Assembly (NCBI RefSeq): GCF_021654455.1
Contig: NZ_AP024276.1
Coordinates: forward strand, 62,001-126,000
Source: Streptococcus parasuis
Lineage (GTDB): Bacteria > Bacillota > Bacilli > Lactobacillales > Streptococcaceae
Direction: 5' to 3'
Length of the DNA: 64,000 nt
Part shown: piece after piece, positions 1 to 8,273 of the stretch
Layout of the letters: the number at the start of each line of letters is the position of its first letter
Position numbering within the stretch: the stretch's first letter is position 1
Program-made: the position numbers and the translations under genes
The notes under the pieces: generated by a model
The model's input: only the letters and a program-made list of their open reading frames with translations
Databases searched by the model: none
What the model was told of the DNA's origin: nothing

Positions 1-155
1 TAGTTATATTTTGCATCATTTTTTTTATGGTAGTACTATATGACGCAAATTTAATAAATTATGGCATTGGAATATCATTACCAATAGCTACAGCAATTTT
101 CTTAATGGTAGATGAGTCAGTAAATAATAATCAAAAGAAAGAGGATAATAAATGA
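1..155 (+). CDS. C-terminal end of a membrane protein (gene enters from the left)
   Basis: An open frame runs from the window edge to the TGA at 153-155. The visible 50 residues contain two hydrophobic stretches (VIFCIIFFMVVLY and YGIGISLPIATAIFLMV) and a hydrophilic, lysine- and asparagine-rich tail, so this is the last part of an integral membrane protein. Its stop overlaps the start of the double-glycine peptide gene by the ATGA arrangement, which implies translational coupling. A bacteriocin immunity or accessory membrane protein would fit that position, but the family cannot be named from this fragment. Confidence 0.6.
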   Translation, partial: VIFCIIFFMVVLYDANLINYGIGISLPIATAIFLMVDESVNNNQKKEDNK

Positions 156-313
156 ATAATATTGAATTAACAAATAATCTTACTACAAACTTTTCAACAC
201 TTACAGAAGATGAGTTAATTGGAACAGAAGGCGGGAGTGTATTAGCAATAGCTATTGGACTTGCAGGTTTTGCATATACAATTGGAAAAGATCTGAAGAG
301 AAAGTACGGTTAA
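152..313 (+). CDS. Double-glycine leader bacteriocin-like peptide, 53 aa
   Basis: The ATG at 152 follows an AGAGG ribosome site and overlaps the upstream stop. The product has a class II bacteriocin leader ending in LTEDELIGTEGG (residues 17-28), followed by a short mature part starting SVLAIAIGLAGF and ending in a basic tail (KDLKRKYG). The hydrophobic core with small residues followed by a cationic end is typical of pore-forming class II peptides. C39-peptidase ABC transporters cut after the GG pair, and such an exporter is encoded about 470 bp downstream. Whether the mature 25-residue peptide kills, signals or is a partner peptide cannot be told from sequence. Confidence 0.75.
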   Translation: MNNIELTNNLTTNFSTLTEDELIGTEGGSVLAIAIGLAGFAYTIGKDLKRKYG

Positions 314-724
314 TTGATTTATGATTCCTTATGAAAAGTAAGAAGTTCTTCTTAATCAGCATCATTTTTGATAATATGGTTATCTTTTTGAATTGAAGTA
401 AGTACTAATAGAGAAAAACATCAGATTGGTGATTGTCTCATATTGATTTGGAAGATGAGTTCAGAACTCAAATTTATCAATAAAATTGGAAGTTTTTAAA
501 TGCATGAAATCGTATTACTAAAATATGATTTTATGCTTTTTTTATACAGATTCTTTGGTAAAGTAGTTTTGTTATTTATTTAAATAATAAGTTACTTATA
601 CAATGTATTATCTTAACTACCCTGTTTATCGTAAAAATTAATTGTTAATGTAGGAAGTTATTGTCTATTTCTATCTGCTAGTGGCTACTTTGAATTGAAA
701 TATTTTAGTAATTTTTTTCTTTTT
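314..724. other. Intergenic stretch without a recognisable gene
   Basis: Apart from the terminator at 502-543 and the sigma-X box at its right edge, this AT-rich stretch holds no open frame with a credible ribosome site. A 21-codon ATG frame at 331-396 has no Shine-Dalgarno sequence and was not called. Confidence 0.5.
502..543 (+). terminator. Rho-independent terminator after the first peptide gene
   Basis: A 13-bp imperfect stem, GCATGAAATCGTA pairing with TATGATTTTATGC through G-T pairs, has a 9-nt loop and is followed by seven T. It separates the first peptide gene from the exporter operon. Confidence 0.75.
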
Positions 725-732
725 TACGAATA
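725..732 (+). promoter_or_regulatory. Sigma-X (ComX) cin-box before comA
   Basis: TACGAATA is an exact match to the streptococcal com/cin-box that replaces the -10 element for the competence sigma factor. A T-rich run lies just upstream, and the comA start codon is about 50 bp downstream. Beyond the 8-mer, the downstream bases (about 15 nt, ending TTGAGGAGG) resemble those after the boxes at 4439 and 19343, which supports a functional promoter family. Confidence 0.8.
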
Positions 733-783
733 AATTAATTGAGGAGGCTCTTCTCAAAAATTGTGGTGAAAAAGGGAATAGGT

Positions 784-2937
784 ATGAAATTTGGAAAACG
801 TCATTATAGAGCACAAGTAGATACACGAGACTGTGGTGTAGCAGCGCTTGCTATGATCTTGGAATATTATCGTTCTCATCATTCTTTAGCAAGTTTGCGA
901 GAAATGGCAAAGACAACTATGGAAGGCACGACAGCATTTGGTTTAGTAAAGGTTGCTGAAGAGCTAGGGTTTGAGACGCGTGCGATTAAGGCAGATATGT
1001 CTTTGTTTTCGATGAGGGAAGCGGTCTATCCTTTCATTGCCCATGTGGTAAAAGATGGCACGTTACTACATTATTATGTTGTCATTGGGGCAGATAAGAA
1101 ATATATCTATATTGCAGACCCGGATCCATCAGTGAAATTAACAAAGTTATCCCATGAACAATTTGAAAAGGAGTGGACAGGAGTTTCGCTATTCATGGCT
1201 CCCAAACCGGAATATCAACCTCATAAAGAGAAGAGTCATGGGTTACTTTCTTTCATTCCATTGTTGACTAAACAAAAGGGATTGATTACAAATATTGTTC
1301 TCGCAACGCTCTTGGTTACTTTCATCAACATTGTGGGCTCCTATTATTTACAATCCATTATTGACACTTATGTTCCAAATCAGATGAAAACAACATTAGG
1401 TGTCATTTCAGTCGGTTTGGTGGTTGTTTATGCCCTGCAACAATTGTTATCTTATTCCCAAGAGTATTTATTAATCATTCTTGGGCAACGACTCTCTATT
1501 GATGTGATTTTGTCTTATATTAGACATGTTTTTCATCTACCAATGTCATTTTTTGCTACTCGGCGAACTGGGGAAATTGTTTCACGATTTACAGATGCCA
1601 ATTCTATTATTGATGCTTTAGCTAGTACCATTCTATCAATATTTTTGGATGTATCTATTGTTGTGGTTGTTTCGGTAGTGCTGTTTAGTCAGAATGTCTA
1701 TCTTTTCTTTATTTCCTTGTTGGCATTGCCAATCTATACTCTAATCATTTTTGCGTTTATGAAACCATTTGAAAAGATGAATCAAGAAGTGATGGAAAGT
1801 AATGCAATTCTTTCTTCGTCTATCATTGAAGATATCAATGGTATTGAAACCATAAAATCATTGACAAGTGAGAAACAACGTTATCAGAAAATTGATAGAG
1901 AATTTGTAGATTATTTACAAAAATCATTTGCATACAACAAGGCCGAAGGGCAGCAAAAAGTGTTAAAGCGCTTGGCCCAACTCGTATTAAATGTAGCTAT
2001 TCTTTGGTTAGGAGCTTGTCTTGTTATGGATCAGAAAATGACTTTGGGGCAGCTAATCACCTTCAATACCTTATTGGTCTATTTCACGAATCCATTGGAA
2101 AATATAATCAATTTACAAACAAAATTACAGACAGCTCAAGTTGCCAATACCCGCTTGAACGAGGTCTATTTGGTTGAATCGGAATTTGCTGAAAAGAAAT
2201 CCGTGACGGACCTTTCGTTACTTTCGGGGGATATTGAATGCAACAAAGTGCATTATAAATATGGCTATGGTAGGGATGTTTTGACAGATATTAATTTGAA
2301 AATTAAACGAGGGGAAAAGGTCTCCTTTGTTGGAGTTTCTGGTTCTGGGAAGACGACGTTGGCTAAAATGATGGTGGATTTTTATGATCCTTACAAGGGT
2401 GAGATTCGATTAAATAATGTCAACATTAATCAAATCGATAAGCAAACACTTCGTCAGCATATCAATTATCTTCCACAGCAACCCTATGTTTTTAATGGGA
2501 CAATTCTCGAAAATCTATTGCTAGGTGCAAAAGAGGGAACAAGTCAAGAAGATATTTTGTGGGCTGTTGAAATGGCATGTATTAGAGAAGATATTGAAAA
2601 AATGCCACTGAATTACCAAACGGAATTGACTTCTGATGGAGCCGGAATTTCCGGTGGACAACGGCAGCGAATTGCCTTGGCGCGTGCCCTTCTTACGGAT
2701 GCCCCTATTATGATTTTGGATGAGGCAACCAGTAGTCTGGATATTTTGACAGAGAAGCGTATTGTGGACAACCTATTGTCATTGGACAAAACACTGATTT
2801 TTATTGCTCATCGTTTAACCATTGCAGAGCGTACTGAACATATTGTTGTGCTAGATAAGGGAAGAATTGTAGAACAAGGGAGTCATAAGGAATTGTTAGA
2901 CAAGCAAGGGTTCTATGAATATTTAGTAAATAGTTAG
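784..2937 (+). CDS. comA: C39-peptidase ABC exporter for double-glycine peptides (ComA/BlpA type)
   Basis: This exporter cuts double-glycine leaders and pumps the mature peptides across the membrane. The N-terminal C39 peptidase domain has catalytic Cys17 in RDCGVAAL, His about 96 in LLHYYVV and Asp about 112. Six membrane segments follow (roughly 160-440), then an ATPase with Walker A GVSGSGKTT at 517-525 and signature ISGGQRQR near 622. I chose the ATG at 784 because AAGGGA lies at ideal distance and the resulting 717 residues equal pneumococcal ComA. An in-frame TTG at 739 overlaps the GAGGAGG run and is less likely. It forms an operon with comB 11 bp downstream. ComA and BlpA cannot be separated by sequence alone; the cin-box argues for competence control. 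Confidence 0.9.
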   Translation: MKFGKRHYRAQVDTRDCGVAALAMILEYYRSHHSLASLREMAKTTMEGTTAFGLVKVAEELGFETRAIKADMSLFSMREAVYPFIAHVVKDGTLLHYYVVIGADKKYIYIADPDPSVKLTKLSHEQFEKEWTGVSLFMAPKPEYQPHKEKSHGLLSFIPLLTKQKGLITNIVLATLLVTFINIVGSYYLQSIIDTYVPNQMKTTLGVISVGLVVVYALQQLLSYSQEYLLIILGQRLSIDVILSYIRHVFHLPMSFFATRRTGEIVSRFTDANSIIDALASTILSIFLDVSIVVVVSVVLFSQNVYLFFISLLALPIYTLIIFAFMKPFEKMNQEVMESNAILSSSIIEDINGIETIKSLTSEKQRYQKIDREFVDYLQKSFAYNKAEGQQKVLKRLAQLVLNVAILWLGACLVMDQKMTLGQLITFNTLLVYFTNPLENIINLQTKLQTAQVANTRLNEVYLVESEFAEKKSVTDLSLLSGDIECNKVHYKYGYGRDVLTDINLKIKRGEKVSFVGVSGSGKTTLAKMMVDFYDPYKGEIRLNNVNINQIDKQTLRQHINYLPQQPYVFNGTILENLLLGAKEGTSQEDILWAVEMACIREDIEKMPLNYQTELTSDGAGISGGQRQRIALARALLTDAPIMILDEATSSLDILTEKRIVDNLLSLDKTLIFIAHRLTIAERTEHIVVLDKGRIVEQGSHKELLDKQGFYEYLVNS

Positions 2938-2948
2938 GAGAGTGAGAG

Positions 2949-4301
2949 ATGGACCATCATCTGTTAGAAAGTGCGGAATTTTACAACAGACGTTATCATA
3001 ATGCAGCCAGTAGAGTGATTATTCCTAGTTGTGTATTGTTTTTGTTTCTCATTCTTTTTTCAATCGTTGCTAAAAAAGAAATGACCATTTCAACAAGAGC
3101 AACCGTAGAACCTGTACAACGATTGGCACAGATTCACTCAACCAGTAATCATCAGATTCTGAGGAATCATTTAATCGAAAATCAAGAGATTTCAGTTGGA
3201 GATTTATTAGTAGAATATCAATCAGAGAATGAGCAAATCCAAGAAGACAAGGTCAAAGAAAACATAGCTGTTTTGAAAAATCAGATTTCTCAACTCAATG
3301 TCTTGAAGAAGAGTTTGGAATCGGGAAGTAATCAATTTGAGAAAGAAGATCAATATGGTTATTCTCAAATGTTTAAGGATTATTGCAATCAATTAGAAAC
3401 ATTGGCAAGTACGATTGATCAACAAAATGCAACGATTGCATCTCAAAATCAAGCCGCAAAACAATCACAATTGGAATTGGAAAAAGTAATGCATCAAACG
3501 GAGAAAGCCTTAGCAGACTATAGAGAATTGAAATGGGCCATTCAGTCTGATGGTGTCATTGATGAGGAGAATGTTGGCTATTCAATCTATGCACAGTATC
3601 AGTTAGCACAATCAGAGGATGCAGTTGCCAGTCAAGAATCATTCGTCGCTCAAATCGATAATCAAATCAGTCAAGTAGAGACTCAACTGGCCAGTTATAA
3701 ATTGCAATATGCTGGTGCAGGAGTACAACAATCGTATACGAATAGCTTGGATAGTCAGTCGGCATCATTGGAAGCTCAATATTTAACCAAGGTTGGTCAG
3801 GAAATGACCTTGTTGTCTTCTCAATTAAGAGAACTAGAAGCAACACTTACGGTTCAAAAACAAGCAATGGATAAGACAAAAATTATTGCTGATCAGGCAG
3901 GGGTCGTTCATTTAAATACAGAAGTTGAAGGCTCAATGATGATTCCAGAAGGAACAATTATTGCATATGTTTATCCCGTTCTAACGGAAGCTAAGAAAAT
4001 GAAGATTACAGCATATATTCCTTCGAAAGATATTGCAAGCATCTCATTAAAGGATAATATCCAGTTTTCATTACAAGGGAAGGGAGAGAAACGACTAGCA
4101 CTGCAGTCCAACATATCAGAAATTGCAAGTACTGCCATTCAAACGGAAGCTGGTAATTTTTTCAAAGTTGAAGCAGAAACCAGGATATCAACAGAAATGG
4201 CTGAACAATTGAGGTATGGAATGGAAGGCCAGTTTGTCGTGATTACAGGTAAGAAGACGTATTTTCAATATTTCATAGATGAATTTTTAGGTAAGGAATA
4301 G
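2949..4301 (+). CDS. comB: ComB/BlpB-type accessory protein of the peptide exporter
   Basis: The 450-aa product matches the usual length of ComB (about 449). It has a short cytoplasmic N terminus, one membrane anchor at about residues 24-43 (IIPSCVLFLFLILFSIVA), a long glutamine-rich coiled-coil region (about 90-310) and a C-terminal beta-rich barrel-sandwich/HlyD-like part. Such proteins link the ABC exporter to the outside face of the membrane. It lies 11 bp after comA, with a GGAGAG ribosome site that overlaps the comA stop region, so the two are surely cotranscribed. Confidence 0.88.
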   Translation: MDHHLLESAEFYNRRYHNAASRVIIPSCVLFLFLILFSIVAKKEMTISTRATVEPVQRLAQIHSTSNHQILRNHLIENQEISVGDLLVEYQSENEQIQEDKVKENIAVLKNQISQLNVLKKSLESGSNQFEKEDQYGYSQMFKDYCNQLETLASTIDQQNATIASQNQAAKQSQLELEKVMHQTEKALADYRELKWAIQSDGVIDEENVGYSIYAQYQLAQSEDAVASQESFVAQIDNQISQVETQLASYKLQYAGAGVQQSYTNSLDSQSASLEAQYLTKVGQEMTLLSSQLRELEATLTVQKQAMDKTKIIADQAGVVHLNTEVEGSMMIPEGTIIAYVYPVLTEAKKMKITAYIPSKDIASISLKDNIQFSLQGKGEKRLALQSNISEIASTAIQTEAGNFFKVEAETRISTEMAEQLRYGMEGQFVVITGKKTYFQYFIDEFLGKE

Positions 4302-4307
4302 AAGAAG

Positions 4308-4344
4308 GGGCATGTCTATCAGATTGATAGACAAGTCCTTTTTT
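4308..4344 (+). terminator. Rho-independent terminator after comB
   Basis: A stem of about 13 bp (GGCATGTCTATCA with TGATAGACAAGTCC, one mismatch) is followed by six T. It ends the comAB transcript and isolates the following small-peptide operon, which has its own cin-box. Confidence 0.8.
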
Positions 4345-4438
4345 ATACTAGTCGTGAAAGATTCCGCGCTTTGAAGTTAGTGAATTTCATTCTCATTGAG
4401 TAGTAATAAATGATATTAAGGAAAAATTGTGGTTTGTT

Positions 4439-4446
4439 TACGAATA
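4439..4446 (+). promoter_or_regulatory. Sigma-X cin-box before the bacteriocin-like operon
   Basis: A second exact TACGAATA. The sequence continues AAGTAAAGTGAGGGAG, close to that after the box at 725 (AAATTAATTGAGGAGG). The first coding start is about 240 bp downstream, so the transcript would have a long untranslated leader. No open frame in this leader has a credible ribosome site. A TATACT at 4505 could be an additional ordinary -10 element. Confidence 0.75.
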
Positions 4447-4689
4447 AGTAAAGTGAGGGAGCTATCCTTCACATGTCACAATGAATGGAAAGGAGGGGAA
4501 GGGTATACTGAGGTATTTATGCAATGTGCAAGGGCGTAACATACCAACTATTTGCTTGAAAATACAATTCATCAATTCAATGTCAATTAACGGGCCTCCA
4601 GTTGTCGAGTAAGATAGTTCAGAGAGCAGATTGTAATCTGATTGAAAACCAACACAGATATATTACAAATAATAAGGAGGAAAAAATAG

Positions 4690-4869
4690 ATGTTTGGTGA
4701 ATTAGAAATGAAGTACTCATTGGTAATGGATGAACAACTACAAGATTCTTCAGGAGGTAGCATCTTTTTAGGAGTTGCAATAGCAAGTGGTGTTGCAATT
4801 GCTGGAACCTATATTTTTGGAGCATTAGATGGTGCTTTTGAAGCGAAAGCGAAACGAAGAGGCTTCTAG
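4690..4869 (+). CDS. Double-glycine bacteriocin-like peptide, 59 aa
   Basis: A strong AAGGAGG ribosome site precedes the ATG. The leader runs to the Gly-Gly at residues 22-23 (MDEQLQDSSGG). The 36-residue mature part is a hydrophobic helix with small-residue spacing (GVAIASGVAIAG, GxxxG-like) and ends in a cationic tail KAKRRGF. This is the pattern of class IIb two-peptide bacteriocins. It is the first of three tightly packed genes behind the cin-box at 4439, and its stop TAG directly abuts the next ATG. The arrangement recalls pneumococcal cibAB with cibC, a sigma-X-driven two-peptide bacteriocin, but homology has not been tested. Confidence 0.8.
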   Translation: MFGELEMKYSLVMDEQLQDSSGGSIFLGVAIASGVAIAGTYIFGALDGAFEAKAKRRGF

Positions 4870-5070
4870 ATGGGGAATATGCTGCAGTCGATTGACTTAG
4901 GGTTTCAAAAGCTGAATCAGCTTTATGATCAACAATCTCCTGTTGTAAAAATAGTTACTTTTGTTGTTGGGGTTATTCTTGTATATTGCCTAGCAACACT
5001 GGTGTTAGGACCAGTTTATTCTGCTGGGAAAGACTTTGGTCGCTATGTTTACAATGCAATGTTTAGGTAA
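4870..5070 (+). CDS. 66-aa single-span membrane protein, candidate immunity protein or unusual bacteriocin partner
   Basis: The start directly follows the stop of the previous peptide gene, with GAAGAGG inside that gene as ribosome site. There is no double-glycine leader. One membrane helix (about residues 27-47, VKIVTFVVGVILVYCLATLVL) is followed by a short tail. The tail (VYSAGKDFGRYVYNAMF) closely resembles the C terminus of the next peptide (IYNAGKSFGRNWYNAFY). This matches the position and size of an immunity protein such as CibC, but a tail shared with the toxin candidate is unusual. It could act by imitating the toxin, or be an exported partner. Function not established. Confidence 0.75.
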   Translation: MGNMLQSIDLGFQKLNQLYDQQSPVVKIVTFVVGVILVYCLATLVLGPVYSAGKDFGRYVYNAMFR

Positions 5071-5086
5071 GAAAGGAAAATAAGCA

Positions 5087-5278
5087 ATGAATAATTTTGG
5101 AAAACTGGAAAATCAGTTCCTGTGTCTAAGTGATACTGATTTACAATATGTAAGTGGCGGTAGTTATAATTTTAAAGTAGATGTTGATAAGTTAGTAGAT
5201 TATGCAACTCGTGCTTTTGGTAGTATTTATAATGCAGGAAAAAGCTTTGGTCGCAATTGGTATAATGCATTTTACTAA
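5087..5278 (+). CDS. Double-glycine bacteriocin-like peptide, 63 aa
   Basis: An AGAAAGGAAAA ribosome site precedes the ATG. The leader has the classical form LSDTDLQYVSGG (ends at residue 25) and would be cut by the C39 exporter encoded at 784. The 38-residue mature part is less hydrophobic than that of the 4690 gene. It has an amphipathic region (VDVDKLVDYATRAF) and an aromatic C terminus (YNAGKSFGRNWYNAFY). Together with the 4690 peptide it would make a complementary class IIb pair. Third and last gene of the cluster; no clear terminator follows directly. Confidence 0.8.
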   Translation: MNNFGKLENQFLCLSDTDLQYVSGGSYNFKVDVDKLVDYATRAFGSIYNAGKSFGRNWYNAFY

Positions 5279-5713
5279 TCGTGTATTGATTCAAAAATGG
5301 AAAAGTGAAGAGTAGCAGACTGTATCTTAAAATAAAAAACTAGAAAAGGATATAAGACAGGAGCGTAAATAAAAAAAATAAGCTCAACTATTCATTTTAG
5401 TTTCCCTTAAGCTTGGCGAGTTATACTAAATCCAAGCTAGAAATAGCTCATCACTTTCAGTATCGTCATCCGTAAGAGCTAAAGCTCAAACGGCTGGCAT
5501 ATCTTTTTCATATAATCTCCGAGATAGCTGACGGTCTCCCGTCAGCTGTTTTTGTCCTTTAAAAGCATAATGAAGGAAGGAGATAAGAAGATTGGATAAA
5601 CTAAAAAGGAGAGTGGGAAAGAACTCGACCAGTCTAAAAAGAGTTTGTCAACAATTTTTCGTTTTAAGTTGTTGAGCTGAAACAGTCTATCCCCAGACTG
5701 TTTCACTCCCACC
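5279..5713. other. Intergenic region with hairpins, no gene seen
   Basis: The stretch contains small inverted repeats (AAGCTTGG with CCAAGCT near 5410-5440), the terminator at 5526 and a palindrome around 5680-5705 (GAAACAGTCT with AGACTGTTTC). That last palindrome resembles the repeat units at 23541-23720. No open frame has coding character; the long minus-strand frame here is only repeat sequence. Confidence 0.5.
5526..5553 (+). terminator. Strong Rho-independent terminator downstream of the bacteriocin-like operon
   Basis: A perfect 9-bp stem (AGCTGACGG, loop TCTC, CCGTCAGCT) is followed by GTTTTTG. It is the first strong terminator on the plus strand after the small-peptide genes. Confidence 0.75.
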
Positions 5714-5889
5714 CCCGCACACCTCAAACTGTCTGGGAGACAGTTTGAGGTTGGAGATAAAGCGAACTTTGTTCGCAACAGTCGTAATGGTCAGATTTGG
5801 AGAGTGAAACACGAATTGCTGAGATTTGCTTCGCAAATCTTATCTCCAACCTTTAACAGTCCACTGGACTGTTAAACCCAATCAACCAC
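5714..5889. repeat. Dispersed intergenic repeat, copy A (about 176 bp)
   Basis: The segment from CCGCACACCTC to CAATCAACCAC is repeated with about 85% identity at 37705-37880. Shared landmarks are AGCGAACTT(T)GTTCGC, AACAGTCGTA, GGTCAGATTTGGAG, TATCTCCAACCTTTAACAG and the palindrome AACAGTCCACTGGACTGTT. Several internal inverted repeats suggest a non-autonomous palindromic element. Confidence 0.75.
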
Positions 5890-5922
5890 TGCGCTGAGAT
5901 GTTGATACGAACTCTGAGAAGC

Positions 5923-5952
5923 GAGGCTGGACTTTCTGCCCAGCCTCTTTTT
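5923..5952 (+). terminator. Hairpin with T-run before the convergent ABC operon
   Basis: An 8-bp stem GAGGCTGG/CCAGCCTC is followed by five T on the plus strand. It faces the convergent amino acid transporter operon, whose last gene ends at 5963. On the minus strand the hairpin lacks a T-run. Confidence 0.65.
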
Positions 5953-5962
5953 GTATAAAAAA

Positions 5963-6832
5963 TTATTTAACAACTCCACCTTCTACAACAAGATCATCAG
6001 CTTGAGCAGCATCACCATATACTGGTTGAAGGGTTTCTTGGTAGGCTTTATGGAAGAATTCTTCCTCACCAAGTTTTTCAATTGTTTGGTTGATGAAATC
6101 AAGTAATTCGGTGTTTCCTTTTTGGACGGCAGGAGCGATAGTGTCTACATCCCCTAGCGCTTTTACACCAACCTCGAAACCTTTGTTTTCCAAGGCCCAT
6201 GCGAGAACTTCAGTATTGTCTGTACTCATGGCATCGCCACGTCCGTCTAAGAGGGCAGCATAGGCTTCGCTGTATTGGTTGTATTTTTGAAGTTTGACTT
6301 CTGGGTAATTCTCTTCGAAATAAAGTTCAGCTGTGGTACCTTTGCTGACGATGAGGGTTTTACCATTGAGTTGTTCTGGATCAGTGATGACAGCAGAGCT
6401 TGGAGATACAATACCGAGGGATACTTTCATGTAAGGAAGGGCGAAGTCTACTTGTTCTTTTCGCTCATCTGTTACTGTGAAGTTGGCTAGGATGATGTCA
6501 ACCTTGGCAGAAGTGAGATACTCCACACGGTTTGCGGCTTCGACAGGGACGTATTCTACCTCAACGCCCAATTCTTTTGCCAAGCGGTTGCCTAGATAGA
6601 CGTCATATCCTTGGTATTCACCATTTGCATCCACATAGCCAAATGGTTTCTTGTCACTGAAAACACCGATTTTGACTGTTCCACTTTCTTTGATTTCTTC
6701 AAGAGTACGTGCGGTTGCTCCACTTGTGGAACTGCTGGAACTAGTTGAAGAAGTGCTTGTATTACTGCAGGCAACTAAAATAATCGCAGCTATGACACTA
6801 AAAATAGCAAAAATAGGTTTAAAGATTTTCAT
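5963..6832 (-). CDS. Polar amino acid ABC transporter substrate-binding lipoprotein
   Basis: A 289-aa precursor with a lipoprotein signal peptide (MKIFKPIFAIFSVIAAIILVAC; lipid-modified Cys22), a serine/threonine linker and a bacterial solute-binding family 3 fold (SGTVKIGVFSDKKPFGYVD, then NRVEYLTSAKVDIILANFTVTDER). The family 3 arginine and aspartate ligand region is present. It would capture a polar amino acid outside the membrane and deliver it to the two permeases encoded upstream. It is last in the operon, 12 bp after the ATPase gene. The substrate (glutamate, glutamine, aspartate or cystine) cannot be fixed by eye. Confidence 0.88.
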   Translation of the reverse strand: MKIFKPIFAIFSVIAAIILVACSNTSTSSTSSSSSTSGATARTLEEIKESGTVKIGVFSDKKPFGYVDANGEYQGYDVYLGNRLAKELGVEVEYVPVEAANRVEYLTSAKVDIILANFTVTDERKEQVDFALPYMKVSLGIVSPSSAVITDPEQLNGKTLIVSKGTTAELYFEENYPEVKLQKYNQYSEAYAALLDGRGDAMSTDNTEVLAWALENKGFEVGVKALGDVDTIAPAVQKGNTELLDFINQTIEKLGEEEFFHKAYQETLQPVYGDAAQADDLVVEGGVVK

Positions 6833-6844
6833 AAAATTCTCCTT

Positions 6845-7591
6845 TTAAAAATGATTAAAGTCAAAAGTTGTTAGAAAGGCTTGAGCCCGTTGAGTTTGTG
6901 GATGTTGGAAGAAATTCTGAGCAGTATTCTCTTCGATAATTTCTCCCTTGTCCATGAAAATGATGCGGTCAGCAATGGCGCGTGCGAATTCCATTTCATG
7001 CGTCACAATCAGCATGGTCCGTCCTTCTTTTGCCAAATCATTGATGAGAACCAAGACTTCCCGAACCATTTCTGGGTCAAGAGAAGCAGTGACTTCATCA
7101 AATAATAAAATTTCAGGGTGCATCAGGAGGGAACGAATGATAGCTACCCGTTGCTTTTGCCCGCCAGATAATTCTCTAGCATAACTATGTTTTTTCTGTT
7201 CAAGTCCTACCCGTTTTAGCAAGGTCTCGGCTTCTGCTTGGACCTCTTCTTTGTTGCGTTTTAGGGCTTTGACAGGTGCAAGGGTCAGATTTTGTAAGAC
7301 ATCCATATGGGGAAATAATTCATAATCTTGAAAGACCATGCCAATTTTTTGCCGAATATCCTGTAGAGAAAGTGAACCAGACAGAATAGATTGGCCATCT
7401 AGTAAAATATCGCCCTCTTGAATGCTTTCTAACTTGTTAATACAGCGTAGTAGTGTGCTTTTTCCACAACCAGAGGGGCCTAAGATGACGACCACTTCTC
7501 CTTCCTTAACGGATAAGGAAAGATGGTTGAGAATGGTTTGCTGACCAAAATTTTTAGTAATATTTTGTAATTCTAAGACAGGTTGACTCAC
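6845..7591 (-). CDS. Polar amino acid ABC transporter ATP-binding protein
   Basis: A 248-aa ATPase of the GlnQ/HisP family with Walker A LGPSGCGKST, signature LSGGQKQR, Walker B ILLFDEVTASLD and the switch histidine in IVTHEM. The start is taken as the GTG at 7591, preceded by GGAAGGAG; a longer frame upstream begins at a TTG that lies before this ribosome site. The gene follows the second permease by 4 bp and powers the importer. Confidence 0.9.
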   Translation of the reverse strand: MSQPVLELQNITKNFGQQTILNHLSLSVKEGEVVVILGPSGCGKSTLLRCINKLESIQEGDILLDGQSILSGSLSLQDIRQKIGMVFQDYELFPHMDVLQNLTLAPVKALKRNKEEVQAEAETLLKRVGLEQKKHSYARELSGGQKQRVAIIRSLLMHPEILLFDEVTASLDPEMVREVLVLINDLAKEGRTMLIVTHEMEFARAIADRIIFMDKGEIIEENTAQNFFQHPQTQRAQAFLTTFDFNHF

Positions 7592-7595
7592 GACT

Positions 7596-8273
7596 TCACT
7601 CCTTCCAAATCGATTCAAGATAGCGAGAAAATGCAGATATTGGGAAACAAATCATAAAGTAAATACAGAAAATCACTCCGTAAATCCATAAGGACACGCT
7701 TGGAGAGCTAGTCCTGTAAAAATCAATAATCTGTTGCCCGATTTTATTGACCTCAACCACGCCAATGAGGATAACCAAGGAGCTGGTCTTAATCATGCGG
7801 GTGACCAAGTTAATTGCCTGTGGGAGTAGTCTGCGTAGAACTTGAGGAATGATGACATAGCGATAGAGACTTCGTTTGCTTAACCCTAATGCTAATCCGC
7901 TATCGAATTGGTGTTTAGGTAGAGAAGTGATGGCTCCTCGAACTAAATCTCCCATTTCAGCTGTCCCCCAAAGCGAGAATACTATAATCGCGGCCAATTC
8001 ACCTGAAATATTGATATTGAATCCCCGTGCTAATCCAAAGTAGAAAAGGAAGAGTAGAACCAGCTGTGGAACAATTCGAATGGTTTCTAAGTAAATTCTG
8101 AATATCCATACTATCAGTCTATTTTTTGATGTCATGATGATTCCTACTAATAGCCCTGCAACGCTTGAAATGCCAATGGAGAGAAAGGAAATCCAGAGTG
8201 TGACACTCAGTCCGACTAATAGTCGTTGTAAATTATTCCCCTCCAGTAAGACTTTAATGCCCATATCCTGCAT
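7596..8273 (-). CDS. Polar amino acid ABC transporter permease 2
   Basis: A 225-aa HisM/GlnP-type permease with about five membrane spans and the inner-membrane component signature near EMGDLVRGAITSLPKHQFDSG. The start is the ATG at 8273 because AAAGGAGG lies 7 bp before it; upstream in-frame codons include the ribosome site itself. The gene overlaps the end of the first permease by 20 bp, so translation is coupled. It forms the channel with the protein encoded at 8254-8922. Confidence 0.88.
   Translation of the reverse strand: MQDMGIKVLLEGNNLQRLLVGLSVTLWISFLSIGISSVAGLLVGIIMTSKNRLIVWIFRIYLETIRIVPQLVLLFLFYFGLARGFNINISGELAAIIVFSLWGTAEMGDLVRGAITSLPKHQFDSGLALGLSKRSLYRYVIIPQVLRRLLPQAINLVTRMIKTSSLVILIGVVEVNKIGQQIIDFYRTSSPSVSLWIYGVIFCIYFMICFPISAFSRYLESIWKE

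Noticed and set aside
4474..4605. 43-codon ATG frame in the leader of the bacteriocin-like operon
   Set aside because: No Shine-Dalgarno sequence before the ATG and no leader or membrane pattern in the product.
4619..4825. 68-codon minus-strand frame opposite the 4690 peptide gene
   Set aside because: Purely antisense to a gene with a clear leader motif and ribosome site; composition (Gln/Leu-rich) is a shadow effect.
5542..5778. 78-codon minus-strand frame
   Set aside because: Runs through repeat copy A and a terminator; no ribosome site.
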